Origin: Brachionus koreanus
Taxonomy: Eukaryota > Rotifera > Eurotatoria > Ploima > Brachionidae
Direction of reading: 5' to 3'
Assembly (NCBI GenBank): GCA_016987375.1
Contig: PJRA01000048.1
Span: forward strand, 1,442,050-1,490,332
DNA length: 48,283 nucleotides
A model generated the notes under the pieces. The model was not told where the DNA came from. It saw nothing but the letters and a program-made list of their open reading frames with translations, and made no database searches. The position numbers were made by a program, and so were the translations under genes. This document shows positions 12,014 to 22,703 of the stretch, one piece after another. Within the stretch, counting starts at the first letter, position 1. The number at the start of each line of letters is the position of its first letter.

Positions 12014-12688
12014 TTAATTTTTTTTAAAATAATTAATCATTTCACTTAAGAATTCAGAATAAACTAGAATGTCATTTTTTTTGGCGGGAATAAAATGTCC
12101 TAATTCGTGCATGTATACCCTTGGATCCTTAAAATATTCACTCATGTTTAAAGCCTTTCTATAATCAACTAATTTATCTCCTTTTCCAATAATATGAAGA
12201 GTGGGAATGTTGATTTTACGAGTTGAATCGTAAAATTTATCAAGCTCTTTTTGAATACTTTTTGAAGTTGCTGCAATAATGGCAAATTTGAATTCAACAT
12301 TAGAAATTAAATTTGATTTTTTTGTATCGGTTAACAGTTTTGATAAAATAGCTGCCATTGTTGCACCTTGACTAAATCCCCAAATTCCGTCAAACGGTCC
12401 TTTTTCTCGAAATATTTCGTTCAAATGTTTTATGCTTATTTCAAAATCTTTCTCATAGTCAAATATGGACCCTTCTTCTTTCAAGTACCAACACTTTTCT
12501 ATACTTTCCTGATCTTCGGCTTGGTTTAGTCTAAACTCTGCTGGTATGTCGTGAAAAGCTTCACAATAAACAAATTCTGCCAAATGCTTCAAATTTTTTC
12601 TCAAACCACCTGTTTTATCTCGAAAAAGGTTTTCATTTTGTCGATATCCATGAATCATAAGAATACGAAGTGGTTTAAAAATTTCCAT
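12014..12688 (-). CDS. FSH1/OVCA2-family serine hydrolase A, 224 aa, single exon
   Basis: An alpha/beta hydrolase of the family that includes yeast FSH1-3 and human OVCA2. It opens with the family block RILMIHGYRQNE. The nucleophile elbow is GFSQGAT (Ser106), the acid is Asp171 in GKGD, and the base is His198 in ELGHFIP, so the triad is complete. The length matches the family. Members are soluble carboxyl-ester hydrolases of poorly known substrate. The usual cap-region WW before the elbow is CWYLK here, and the substrate region between residues 50 and 80 is diverged from paralogue B. It is transcribed toward SPAG16; the two stop codons are 64 bp apart, so their 3' UTRs probably overlap. Confidence 0.9.
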   Translation of the reverse strand: MEIFKPLRILMIHGYRQNENLFRDKTGGLRKNLKHLAEFVYCEAFHDIPAEFRLNQAEDQESIEKCWYLKEEGSIFDYEKDFEISIKHLNEIFREKGPFDGIWGFSQGATMAAILSKLLTDTKKSNLISNVEFKFAIIAATSKSIQKELDKFYDSTRKINIPTLHIIGKGDKLVDYRKALNMSEYFKDPRVYMHELGHFIPAKKNDILVYSEFLSEMINYFKKN

Positions 12689-15080
12689 TAAAAAAATCTA
12701 AATATTTTATTAATTAAGTCAAAGTTTAAAAAAATATTTTTATAAAAATAAAGTTAAATTATATGATATATATTATTAGAATGCCGTTGAAAGTAAATTT
12801 GATACAATGAGGAGTGATAACTTTATAAAGAAATAAAAATTGAAAACCAACTTAGTTGACTCTTTTTTTGTAAAAGAATCATTCATATTAAAATAATATA
12901 TATATTTTTTAATTATATATTTAACTATTCAAAAAATTTGATTTTGATGTATATAAACATTTTTTGACAAATTTTTATAAAAAATAGAAAAAATTTAAAA
13001 GTTTAGATATATTTTTGTTAATCTCAAAATTTTCTATATACGAATTTTTATGAAACTAACTAATTTCTTTCAAAAGATTTACATCAAAAGACAATTTTTT
13101 GTTCTATGTAATTTTAGAATTCAGTCACTTTTACTATAAATCATTTAAAAGAGAATCCAAAATTTTAACAAATTATGATTTTATGCGCAAAACATATCAT
13201 TTTTTAATTTTTAAAAGTTTCAAGCATTTCCTAATTATATTTTTTTTTCAATTTGAGTTTCGTTCATAGAATTTTGGTTCATCCGTTATTTTTAAAAAAT
13301 TGATAATAATAATATTATGATTCAATCTTTAAAATTTTATTTAGCTTTTAGAAATTTTATATCTAAACGATGGATTTGATCTAATCGACGAGTTCAAATT
13401 AAGACAAAACCAAAACGAATTTTTAAAATTAACCGAGATTCTGAACCTTTCGAATTTGTCATTAATGAAATTCAGGGTAAGTTTTAATTATGAAAAAAGA
13501 AAATTTTAATCTGTTTTTATTTAATTTTAGGTGAAAATTATTCGTCCATTAGTTTAGTCATTACGTAATTACTTTATCGAACATTTTAACAATAATCAAC
13601 CATCTATTAATGTTTTGCGGACATTAATTTTGGAATTGAAATCTCAAATATTCGAAAGATTTGGTTACATTCTTAAAGCATTTGACAACAAAAACACCAA
13701 AAGCTTATATTACATTGACTATTCTTGGTTTATAGGTGCTTTTTTGGATCCTATTTTTAAATTCGAATGGCTCGAAATATCCGGAATGGATGCTAATAAA
13801 AAACTTGTATTTACAAGCGTCATCCCATAACAACTATTTAAAGAATGGAAAAGTTCTAAAAGAATTGTTGCTAGCTCACTTGCAACTTCCACACAAAGTG
13901 AAATAGAAACAAATTTGGAAAATGAAATCAGCCTAAATGAAAGAAGTCGTCAATTAGGCCATTAATAAAACCATTCAGATTAAAGTTTTTTAAAATCGCC
14001 GAAAAACGGTATTAATATTTATAGTGACAATGTTTGGCTCAAGAAAGGAACGCATTAAAATATTTGAATGAATTTATCATTTAGAGAACGCATGCATGAG
14101 TACTGGATTAAGTTATATAATTCTAAAGCTCAAATCTATTTCATTTAATTCTTAAAAATCTAATAAGACATGTGGTTTATTCACATGACATTTCTACATT
14201 GTATTGAAGGATATAATTTAAATCGATTAAACATTTCAATTAAGCTTAATAAAAGTATTAATTATAAGAATCAAAAAAAGTTTTTTCAAATGACTGATGA
14301 GAAAATAAAATTTTATTTTTATAAACCTTAAATTTTAAATTTTAAATGTCAGTATCCAATAAGTAAATCTTTATAAATATAGTATTTAAGGAACAATCAA
14401 ATTTTTAAAAACTTTAGATATAAAGTTAAGCTAAAAAGAATATAGGAAATCTAACAATACTTTTAATTATTATTAAATGAGGCTATAAGTTTTATCCTGG
14501 CTTATGAAAAAAAGAAATCTTTTTTTATAATTTAACTCAAAAAAAATTAGCATAAGGTTTATTTGGAAAAAATAAAAAAATGAAAGCGCCATCTCTGAAC
14601 GTTTTCAAAAGACTTTTTTTTTTTTTTAATTTAAACTTGACTTTAAATTTTTAAGTCTTTTGATTTGACTTTCAAAAGATTTTAAAAATACTATTTTTTT
14701 TGACTTTTGCACAACTCTGAGAAAAATTACTGAAGTTTAAGGCATTTTGTTTTAAAAAATGAAATTTTTTACAAACTTTTAATTATAAATATTTCATTTT
14801 AACAAATATAGCTCAAATACTAGTTGGCCATATTTGCTGCCGCCAGTATTTATTTGGTCGTTTTTTTTCTGACTTCAAATCTATAATCAAGTTTAAAGTT
14901 AGTTTTATTCAAAATTTGATTTTTCATCTTTAATATTTTTGAACAAAAAAAGATCTTCTTTCTATGACGGAGAATTTAATAATAAATAAATTTTGAATTC
15001 AACATGAATTTTACATCATGACAAGAAAAAACAATATAAAATTTTTTTGAATAGTTTAAAAAAATTTTCTATCTAATAAA
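12689..15080. other. Spacer between the two hydrolase genes, containing an hAT relic
   Basis: The spacer is AT-rich throughout. The only readable content is the hAT transposase relic at about 13375-13965. The segment 14695-14720 carries a short sequence repeated at 36684-36709. Otherwise nothing was seen. Confidence 0.6.
13375..13965 (+). mobile_element. Decayed hAT-family transposase (C-terminal part) with one intron
   Basis: Reading across frames gives EPFEFVINEIQ|GENYSSISLVI, then RNYFIEHFNNN, then FERFGYILKAF and FIGAFLDPIFKFEWL. This order (an EPFE-x-T/I..GE-Y-SIS block, then ERFG, then the LDPRFK-like LDPIFKFEWL) is that of hAT transposases related to ZBED proteins. A 54-bp intron (13477-13530, GTAAGT to TTTTAG) splits the GGT codon of IQGEN. 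At least three frame breaks or stops disable it. The amino half, the BED finger and the terminal repeats were not found. Confidence 0.75.
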
Positions 15081-15779
15081 TTATTGAATCGAGTTTAAAA
15101 ATTGTATAATTGAATTTTTTGCTTCTGCGTTTGTTGGAACGAAATGCCCACCTGAATGTTCAAAAGTTTTTGGTTCAACAAAGTAATTAAGAAGATTGAT
15201 AGATATTTCTTTTGGAATTACCCGGTCAGTTTCGCCAATTATATGAAGAGAAGGTAACTGAATTTTTTTATTATAGTAAAAATCATGCTGACTCTGTCCG
15301 CTTTTAAAGCCAGCTACCAGAATAGCAAATTTAAATTTAATATGTTTAAATTTGTGTTCACTAATCTCATTTATTCTAGAAATATGACACATAATTGATC
15401 CAATACATGCGCCTTGGCTAAATGCTAAAATTCCATCAAACGGACCTTGATCTTTGAAAATCTTGTCTAAATATCCTAAGCTTTGTTCGAATCCTAGATC
15501 ACAGTCAGTTTGTGATAATGCATTATATTGCTTATCATTAGAGCTAAACCACCAGCCTTTATCTTCAACACTATCTTGTTCCCATTCTAAATTCTCATTA
15601 TCCAATTTTAAAACAGTATGAGGTGCCTCACAAAAAACAAATTCAGCAAAATTTTTCAATGATTTTCTTAATCCGCCTGTTTTTTCTCTAAATGCTTTTT
15701 CGTTCTGACGATAGCCGTGTATCATTAAGATTCTTTTTAAATTTTTTTTTTCTATCGTTGATTTATTTTTCTGGGACAT
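15081..15779 (-). CDS. FSH1/OVCA2-family serine hydrolase B, 232 aa, single exon
   Basis: A paralogue of hydrolase A. I chose the start at MSQKNKST (15779) instead of the upstream in-frame ATG at 15830, because the extra 17 residues are hydrophobic low-complexity sequence absent from the family. Motifs: RILMIHGYRQNEKAFREKTG, AFSQGA (nucleophile), GETDRVI (acid), HSGGHFVP (base). It keeps the GWWFSS cap motif and the LGF/L-x-SL..L segment of OVCA2, so it is closer to OVCA2 than paralogue A. It lies 122 bp downstream of AAGAB on the same strand, tight enough that they might be co-transcribed, although nothing proves it. Confidence 0.9.
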   Translation of the reverse strand: MSQKNKSTIEKKNLKRILMIHGYRQNEKAFREKTGGLRKSLKNFAEFVFCEAPHTVLKLDNENLEWEQDSVEDKGWWFSSNDKQYNALSQTDCDLGFEQSLGYLDKIFKDQGPFDGILAFSQGACIGSIMCHISRINEISEHKFKHIKFKFAILVAGFKSGQSQHDFYYNKKIQLPSLHIIGETDRVIPKEISINLLNYFVEPKTFEHSGGHFVPTNAEAKNSIIQFLNSIQ

Positions 15780-15901
15780 TCTAATTAAGTTGTAGTACAA
15801 AATTAAGTTGAAAAAGTAAAAGAATAACAACCGAAAAAAGATGTGAATTTAATCTCACATCAAAAATGAAAATAAATTAATAAAAAATTTGAAAAAAAAA
15901 T

Positions 15902-16702
15902 TTATTTTTTATCATCGAGTCCATCGATTTCTTGGGGTTCTCCACCAATCGACTTCCAAAAATTTACTGTAACATCTTCAGCAAATTTTTTCCTCTCATC
16001 AAAATCCATTTTCAATGATTTTTCTCTAATATCTTTTAGATTAATCATTAAACTTTCCAAATTAAAATTTTTTTCATCAAATTCTTCATTATCATTTTGC
16101 GTGTCTAATTTTTCAAATTTTTTCATCGCTTTTTTGTCTGATTTAAGTTCAATTCCTTCCCAACTGTGTACCAATATGCTATTAATTAATTCATCAAAGT
16201 CAGAAAAGATCTCTTCATCTTCATCAAGCAAGTTTTTTTCTTCATTTAATTTTATTTTCAAAAAATTTTTGTATCTCTGAGACAACATTTCAGAATATTT
16301 CATATCTTCAGTAAAAGTTAAAATACTAAGACATGAATTTGACTTGTTTAATTTTTCCAATCGCAAAACAAGTTGTTCAAGTTTGCTAAGAAGATCGAAA
16401 TTTTTCTCACTAATAACAATAAATATTGATTGAATGTTGTTCAAAAGTTCTCTATCAGAGGCTATTAAATTGATACGGTCAGACTCCGGCTCAAAAGGAA
16501 CGAGCTCGAGTGTCAAATCTAAATCATAATATTTGGTATCCAAACGAAACGAGTATTTGTTTAAGTCGATTTCATTAAGAAAAATTTTATTTATTGAACT
16601 TTCATAGCTTTCTATTTTTCTGAATAAATTTTCGCAGTCTTTTTTATCACCGAAGCAAAGTACGCTCACTGTTTTATTTGATAACATGTCCATCTGAGCC
16701 AT
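15902..16702 (-). CDS. AAGAB: AAGAB (p34) clathrin-adaptor assembly chaperone, 266 aa, single exon
   Basis: AAGAB binds the large gamma and alpha subunits of AP-1 and AP-2 and guides adaptor assembly in the cytosol. The carboxyl end MDFDERKKFAEDVTVNFW and SIGGEPQEIDGL matches the conserved C-terminal helix of the family (human ...[26 protein letters not shown]). The amino part has a degenerate GTPase-like fold, with KYYDLDLTLELVPF at the conserved beta strands and VHSWEGIELKS near residue 178. It is somewhat shorter than the human protein (315 aa) because the variable linker is short. Intronless. It diverges from SCYL2, whose start is 238 bp away. Confidence 0.88.
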   Translation of the reverse strand: MAQMDMLSNKTVSVLCFGDKKDCENLFRKIESYESSINKIFLNEIDLNKYSFRLDTKYYDLDLTLELVPFEPESDRINLIASDRELLNNIQSIFIVISEKNFDLLSKLEQLVLRLEKLNKSNSCLSILTFTEDMKYSEMLSQRYKNFLKIKLNEEKNLLDEDEEIFSDFDELINSILVHSWEGIELKSDKKAMKKFEKLDTQNDNEEFDEKNFNLESLMINLKDIREKSLKMDFDERKKFAEDVTVNFWKSIGGEPQEIDGLDDKK

Positions 16703-16940
16703 AATGCAAATTATTCAAAATATTTTTGAATTTGTTGAGTCTCAAATGCACTCATATATCGTACATTTTAGATACATTATGCTCTATAGCATACAGTGCC
16801 TAGCTTGGAAAATTTTAATTTATTAAAATTTATGTCAAAATAAAGAGTTAAATTAGGAAATTTAAATAATTTTCAATGCATTTTATATTTTCATTTCGAC
16901 AGCTTTATAAATGATAATTTTTTTTTGAAAATCTTTAAGA
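16703..16940. promoter_or_regulatory. Shared divergent promoter region of AAGAB and SCYL2
   Basis: Only 238 bp separate the two oppositely directed ATG codons, so both promoters and 5' UTRs must lie here. No other frame or RNA is seen in it. No specific factor site was assigned. Confidence 0.5.
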
Positions 16941-19900
16941 ATGAGTCAAAAAGAGGTTTGTTTATATTTTAAAGTTTTTGTTTGATCGAAAATTTGACAA
17001 ATTTTTCCATATAGTTTAAAGCGACTGCACAAGATTACCTGCAAAAAGCAGGCAACGTGTCAAAAGAGTACTTAAATTTATTCAAAAGTAAGCTTGCCAC
17101 TACAGTAGTTGATACGGTCTACATGGCTGAAGGCATTACAAAAAATGTAATACCAGGAAATCCAGTTACAAGGGATTATGAAGTAACCAAGCATATTGGA
17201 AGTGCTGGTCCAGGTCTTTTGTGGAAACTCTATGCTGGTTTTAAGAAATCAACCAAACAAGTATTTATTGAAATTCTAATTAAGCAGAAAATTGAATATT
17301 CAATTTAAAAGGAAGCTACAGTTTTTGTTCTACATAAAAAAAGCCTAGAAATATTCTCGAAAAAAGATAGAGAATTAATTGTAGAAGTTTTTAAAAAGGG
17401 CGCTACTCAGCTTGCTCGCATTAAGCATCCGCGTATTCTAAGTCTTCAACATCAGCTCGAAGAATCAAAGTATTTTTATTTACTTGAAACAAAAAAATTA
17501 AAATTAATTAATAATTTTTAATAATTAGAGATAGCTTGGCTTTTGCCACTGAGCCATGTTTTTCTAGTCTTGCAAACGCTTTGGGCAATCATGAAAACAT
17601 GCCATCACCTCTTCCCGATGATTTCAAAGATTTCAAGCTTTTAGAAGTTGAAATAAAATACGGTCTTTTACAAGTTACTACTTGATATAAAAATCCATTT
17701 TTTTCTTATTATGATTTATTTTAGTTAGCTGAAGCTCTTTCGTTTTTGCATAAAGATGCTAAAATTTTACATAGAAATATATGTCCAGAGTCGATAGTTA
17801 TTAATTCAAATGGAGCTTGGAAACTCGCTGGTTTTGAGTTTTTTGTAACTAATAATAATGACCCTAATGATGCGGTAAAATAAATTCAAGAAAAAAAAAC
17901 ATAATTTTTTATTTAACTATTTATTTAGTTAAAATTTCCGTTTAAAGAATGGGACGGATCCTTAGCTCCTGTTTTAAATCCAGTTCTCGAGTATTTAGCC
18001 CCAGAATACGGACTATCCTCAAAGTGTGACTGTAGCAGTGACATGTTCTCTTTTGGAATGTTGTTTTACTCAGTATATAACAATGGCAAAACATTGTATA
18101 GCTGTAGTAATAATTATTCAGCCTTTGTCAGAAATGTTGAAGAGGTAATAACATTTTTTTATCAACGATAAGATGCTTTAATAGTTAGATGAACAAAATA
18201 TTAAATTGAGTCAAAAAATTTTGCGTTTTTGTAGACTTATTTGAATTAATTGATAAAAAAAGCAATACTTATCTTATCTTCAAAATATAAAACATATTCA
18301 GTGAGTAATTCGATTCCTCTCTTGTACCATTCACGGCTTTTGGACCAAAAAACTAATCATAGCCTTCTTCAACTAATAAAGAAGTTCGATCCTTTCAGCT
18401 TTTGTATTTTTGCCTTTGTTCTTCTAGCTGTATGAGGTCTTGAGTTATTTTGAAAAAATAAAACTAGCTTTCAGTTGACCAAATAAAAAACATCTTTCTT
18501 AAAATGAAATATGCATTCATTAGTTGTTTAAAAAAAAATTCTGCATTAAACCACGATCATCTGAAACCAACTTAAATTGTACCTCATGGAAATTCTTCCA
18601 AAAACACAACATCACTCTTTTATCAAAGTTTTCTGGTCTACTAACTGGCTGAGCTGGTTGAGATGGGTCCAACCATTTGTTACTGCTGTTGCTCCAATAC
18701 AATAATTTCAAAACTTTCATTTTATAATTTTTTTTAGAATTAAACAAGCAAAGAGTAAGACATTTCATTCTGAAAAGTTTTCAATTATGTTTACTTTAAA
18801 AATGTGACTCAAAGTTTTAGAATAACAAAGTTGTTAAATCAAAAATATCCAATCTTTTAAAAAACACAAAATTTTTTAACTCAAGATAATATATTAATTT
18901 ATAAGAAGTTAATTAGAATAGTGCTATGTCCTTTAGCAATATAAGCCTATATTAGCCTTCCTTTATTCTTCTTTCATTCCATTAAATAAGGCTTTTTTAA
19001 TGAAGAAAAAAATTACATTTGTTGTAAATTTTTAATTTTATTAATAGAAAACAAAGCTAAAAAGAAAGAAAAAATCACAAATAACTATTTAACTCTCCAT
19101 TATTCTTATTTCAATTTGTCCATGGGACTTAAACTTTAATTAAATAAAAATTAAAAGTTACAAATTAACAAAAAAATTGTCCAAATTTAAATAAAAGATA
19201 AAGGAAAAAGATAATTGTTTCAAAATAATGAATAAAAATATCTTTTTGAGCAAATTTTTGAATTTAATGACAAAAAATAAATATAAAAATATTTATTTTT
19301 GATATTTGATTTATTTAGTGACATTAGTCATAGATATTGCTCAGGTTTTTGGTCAATTTTTAACCCTTTGATACCAAAAACTTTCAGTTTATTCAAATAT
19401 AAAATTTAACCACTTTTACTTTTGGGCTGTAAGAAAGCTCTAGCTTTTCTTAAATTTTCCGAAAATATGATTTTGCTACTCGATTAAAAAGCAGTCATTT
19501 AAAAATTAATATAAGATAAAGAAGTTTAAAGAAAAAATATTTTTTTTGTTAAAAAATTATTTAATCAATATGAACATTTTTAATATTTAAAGATATGATT
19601 TTTTGAAAAATTGATATTTAACTAGGTTGTTTGAAGTGATTAAACATTTATAAATTCAAATTAAATTTTAACACTTATTATCAAGTCAATATAATAAGGC
19701 AATTAAATCTAAACAACTGATGCTATTTGAAATTGAATATTTTTTATTTAAAATTAAAAAATAAACTTTCTTTTTAAGCTTAAATCAATAACAAACTCTC
19801 AGATGAGCTCTATTCCAAGCGATATTAGAGAATATTTAAAGATGTTGATGCATTTAAATTCTGAGCTAAGACCGGATGCTGGTCAAGTAACAAAAATTCC

Positions 19901-21751
19901 ATTTTTTGATGATGTAGCAGTTAAGACCCTAGAATATTTGGACTCATCATTTCAAGTGGACAATCTTCAAAAATCAATGTTTTTCAAGAGCTTACCTCAA
20001 ATAATCGATAAACTGCCACAGGTAAACTAAAATTAAAGAAAATTATCAGATATTTAAATTCAAATAAAAAAGAGAGTGTGTCTTCAACGAATAATACCTT
20101 GTCTAGAGCAAGAGTTTATAAATCCAGACATGATACCATTCATTTTACCAAGTATTTTTCTGATAGCTGAACAATCATCAAATGAAGAATATGTGAAATA
20201 TATATTACCACGTTTAAAAATTATTTTCAAACTTCAAAAACCAATACAAGTAAAATTCTTTTATTCTATTGTAATTTCTAATATTAAAGATTAATTAATA
20301 AATTAATAAAAATCAAGATATTGTTGATTGTTCTTAAAAACATGAGTCTTATTTTATCAAAAACGCCACCGACTGACATCAAGGAACACATATTGCCACT
20401 AGTATGCCGATCTTTAGAAACTGACACTGTTGAAATTCAAGAATTATGCTTGGGCACACTTCCATCATTTGCTCATCTATTAGATACCAGCTCGATTAAG
20501 CATCAGATAATACCTCGAATACGAAAGCTTTGTTTAGAATCATCTACTTTAAGTGTGAGAGTAAATTCGCTCATTTGTATTGGTAAAATACTAGAACACT
20601 TGGAAAAATGGGTTGTCTTGGACGATATATTGCCTATATTAGAAAAAATCAATATTCGTGACTCAGCCGTTTTGATGGCTATGTTGGGAATTTACAAAAT
20701 TGTTCTTACTCATCCTAAATTGGGCATTACTAAAGATTTATTAGCAACTCGAGTATTACCATATTTGATACCGATTTGCATTGATAATAATTTAAACATG
20801 AAACAAGTGAGATTCAAATTGAAAAAATAAATTTTGAAATTTCATTAAATTTTTAAGTTTAACGCTTACATGTCGTTAGTGAAAGAAATGCTGTCTCAAG
20901 TTGAGTCCGAACAAAAGAAAAAACTCGAACAAATCGAAGCTTTGGAAAGAGAAAAAAGCATTATTCCGTATTCAATAGCTGGCAATTCCTCATCAAAGCC
21001 TAAAGAAGTCATTAAAACACCAGATACAATGGTAATAAATAATGAAAAAAAGTTAGAAAATTTTATATTTTTTTTCTAGATGGATCAACTAATGGCTGGT
21101 TACGGAGTTGCGACAGCTCAAAATACGGTACCTCCGCCTAGTTTTAGCACACAGAGTCTTAATACAAGCAATAGTGGTTTAATGCCCAAAAAAGAGCTAA
21201 CTTTAAATGAAAAACAAGAATTAGCTGCTAAATTAGAAAGGGATGAACCAAAAATTTCATCATCAATGTCTTTAAATAATCTTAAACCTGCTAATAAAAT
21301 GTCAGAAAGTTTAATGGATAAGAATTTAAAGGATTTAAGTATTTCTAGCACTCAAAAAGCTAGTCAAATGAATTCAAATCTTGATCTTCTCACCCAATCC
21401 ATGTCAAGTACAAATCTGATGAATAATAACCCTATAAGACAGTTTAATTCAAATAACAGCTTTACAACAAGTCAGATACCGCCAAATATTCAATCCAATC
21501 AAAATTTGGGCTTTTTTGGAAATTTAGCACTTCCTGCCCCAAATTATAATGTATCACAAATTAATTCATCAATGAATAACGGCTTTAATGCACATCCTAT
21601 TTCAACATCTATGAAAAATTCAATGAATAACATTCCATTGATTCCTGGACCACCTAGATTTGCATCACCTGTTATTTCTAAACCTAATAATCAAACAGTA
21701 AACAATGGACATAAATCAGCTCTTGATGATCTGGCTGACATATTTGGTTGA
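16941..21751 (+). CDS. SCYL2: SCYL2 (CVAK104) pseudokinase of clathrin-coated vesicles, 894 aa, eleven exons
   Basis: Exons: 16941-16955, 17015-17260, 17312-17469, 17529-17673, 17725-17874, 17929-18144, 19779-20021, 20073-20249, 20318-20806, 20858-21031, 21080-21751; every junction is GT-AG and in phase (human protein about 929 aa). An N-terminal pseudokinase domain (about 45-330) starts GNPVTRDYEVTKHIG. The catalytic loop is HRN (204-206) where active kinases have HRD, and DFG is replaced by GFE (224-226). HEAT-like repeats follow (about 370-590: RIIPCLEQEFINPDM, KTPPTDIK, VNSLICIGKILE). A coiled coil comes next (QVESEQKKKLEQIEALE), then a disordered S/N-rich tail ending LDDLADIFG, like the DLKDLFG end of the human protein. 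SCYL2 binds clathrin and AP-1/AP-2 adaptors in endosome/Golgi traffic. No NPF motif was seen in the tail. Intron 6 (18145-19778) holds an antisense mariner relic. Confidence 0.95.
18250..18735 (-). mobile_element. Decayed mariner transposase inside SCYL2 intron 6
   Basis: On the minus strand, in order: KWLDPSQPAQ, then KRVMLCFWKNFHEVQFKLV, then NNSRPHTARRTKAKIQKL, then REWYKRGIELL. These are the mariner landmarks WLDPGQP, KKVMLSVWWD, QDNARPHTA and EWYKRGIELLP. The second catalytic aspartate (DNARPH) is Asn here. The PHPPYSPDLAPSDYHLF part between PHTAR and EWYKRG is deleted. Several frame breaks make it non-functional. It is antisense to the host gene and inside an intron of 1634 bp, by far the longest of that gene. 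Confidence 0.85.
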
Positions 21752-22703
21752 AAATCAATAAGAGAGAAAAAGTCTCTACAGTTAAATGAACCACAAAAAT
21801 TAGGCTCTATATCAAGTGTTTATTTTATTCTAAATTATTTTTTATTCCGATTTAGTATTATATAAAAATTATTTTCAAATAAAATTGTTAAATATATATA
21901 TTTTTTCTTTGTCCGAAAGCTTTTTTTTTGGCTAAAACAAAATAAAATTTTTATGAATATAAACAACGATAATTCGTAGTTCATTAAGCAATTAATCATC
22001 TTGTTTTGAGACAGCAAGTTTAATTTTGGCGTATCTAAATTCATGGTCTAAAAAGCCAGTTTTTAAGAGCGCCTGTCATGCCTATCAATGTGTCTTTTTA
22101 TGTTAAACCACCAAAAATTAATTGAAGATAAATAACAAGATTTTACTTATGTTTCATTTTTTGAAGTTGTGGATATTATTTTTACTAAAATTACCAAAAT
22201 ACGTCGCAGTTATTTTCCAAAAAAAAAAGTTGACTCATACTGCAAAAAATTCAAAGCAAAGACATAGCGTATTTGAAATTTTTAAGCAAAAAGATAGAAT
22301 TGAAAATTGATCAAAAAGTTTACTATCTTTTCTAGCCATTATTTTATCAAAAAATCTATATTACTTTAATTTAAATTTATAAACTTTAAGTAGTCTGTTT
22401 TCAAAGTAAAAATTTAGTTCAGCAAAAATGTATGAGTCAACTTTTTAATAGAAAATAACAAGTACATATTTTACTAATAATCTTAATGCTAGAGGATATG
22501 CTAAAAATATTTTATTCTAAGAAGTTTTCGTCTTTTGTCAATGAGATGATAAAAATTTTTAAGACGTATTGAGTTATAATGGGTATATAATAAAAACTGT
22601 CACAAAATTAATTTTATCATAAAAAATATTTTATTTAACTAAGACTTTAAATTTTTTTTAATTATACTGAACCCTCCTATTTTGAAAAAATAATATCACT
22701 TAA

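Noticed and set aside
15486..15495. GTTCGAATCC, a perfect tRNA B-box-like string
   Set aside because: It lies inside the coding sequence of hydrolase B; no A box or cloverleaf fits around it.
15780..15830. Longer N-terminus for hydrolase B, as a membrane anchor
   Set aside because: The added 17 residues are F/L/Y/N-rich, absent from family members, and the ATG at 15779 directly precedes the conserved part.
18250..18435. Plus-strand 61-codon frame in SCYL2 intron 6
   Set aside because: The opposite strand there encodes the mariner PHTAR and EWYKRGIELL blocks.
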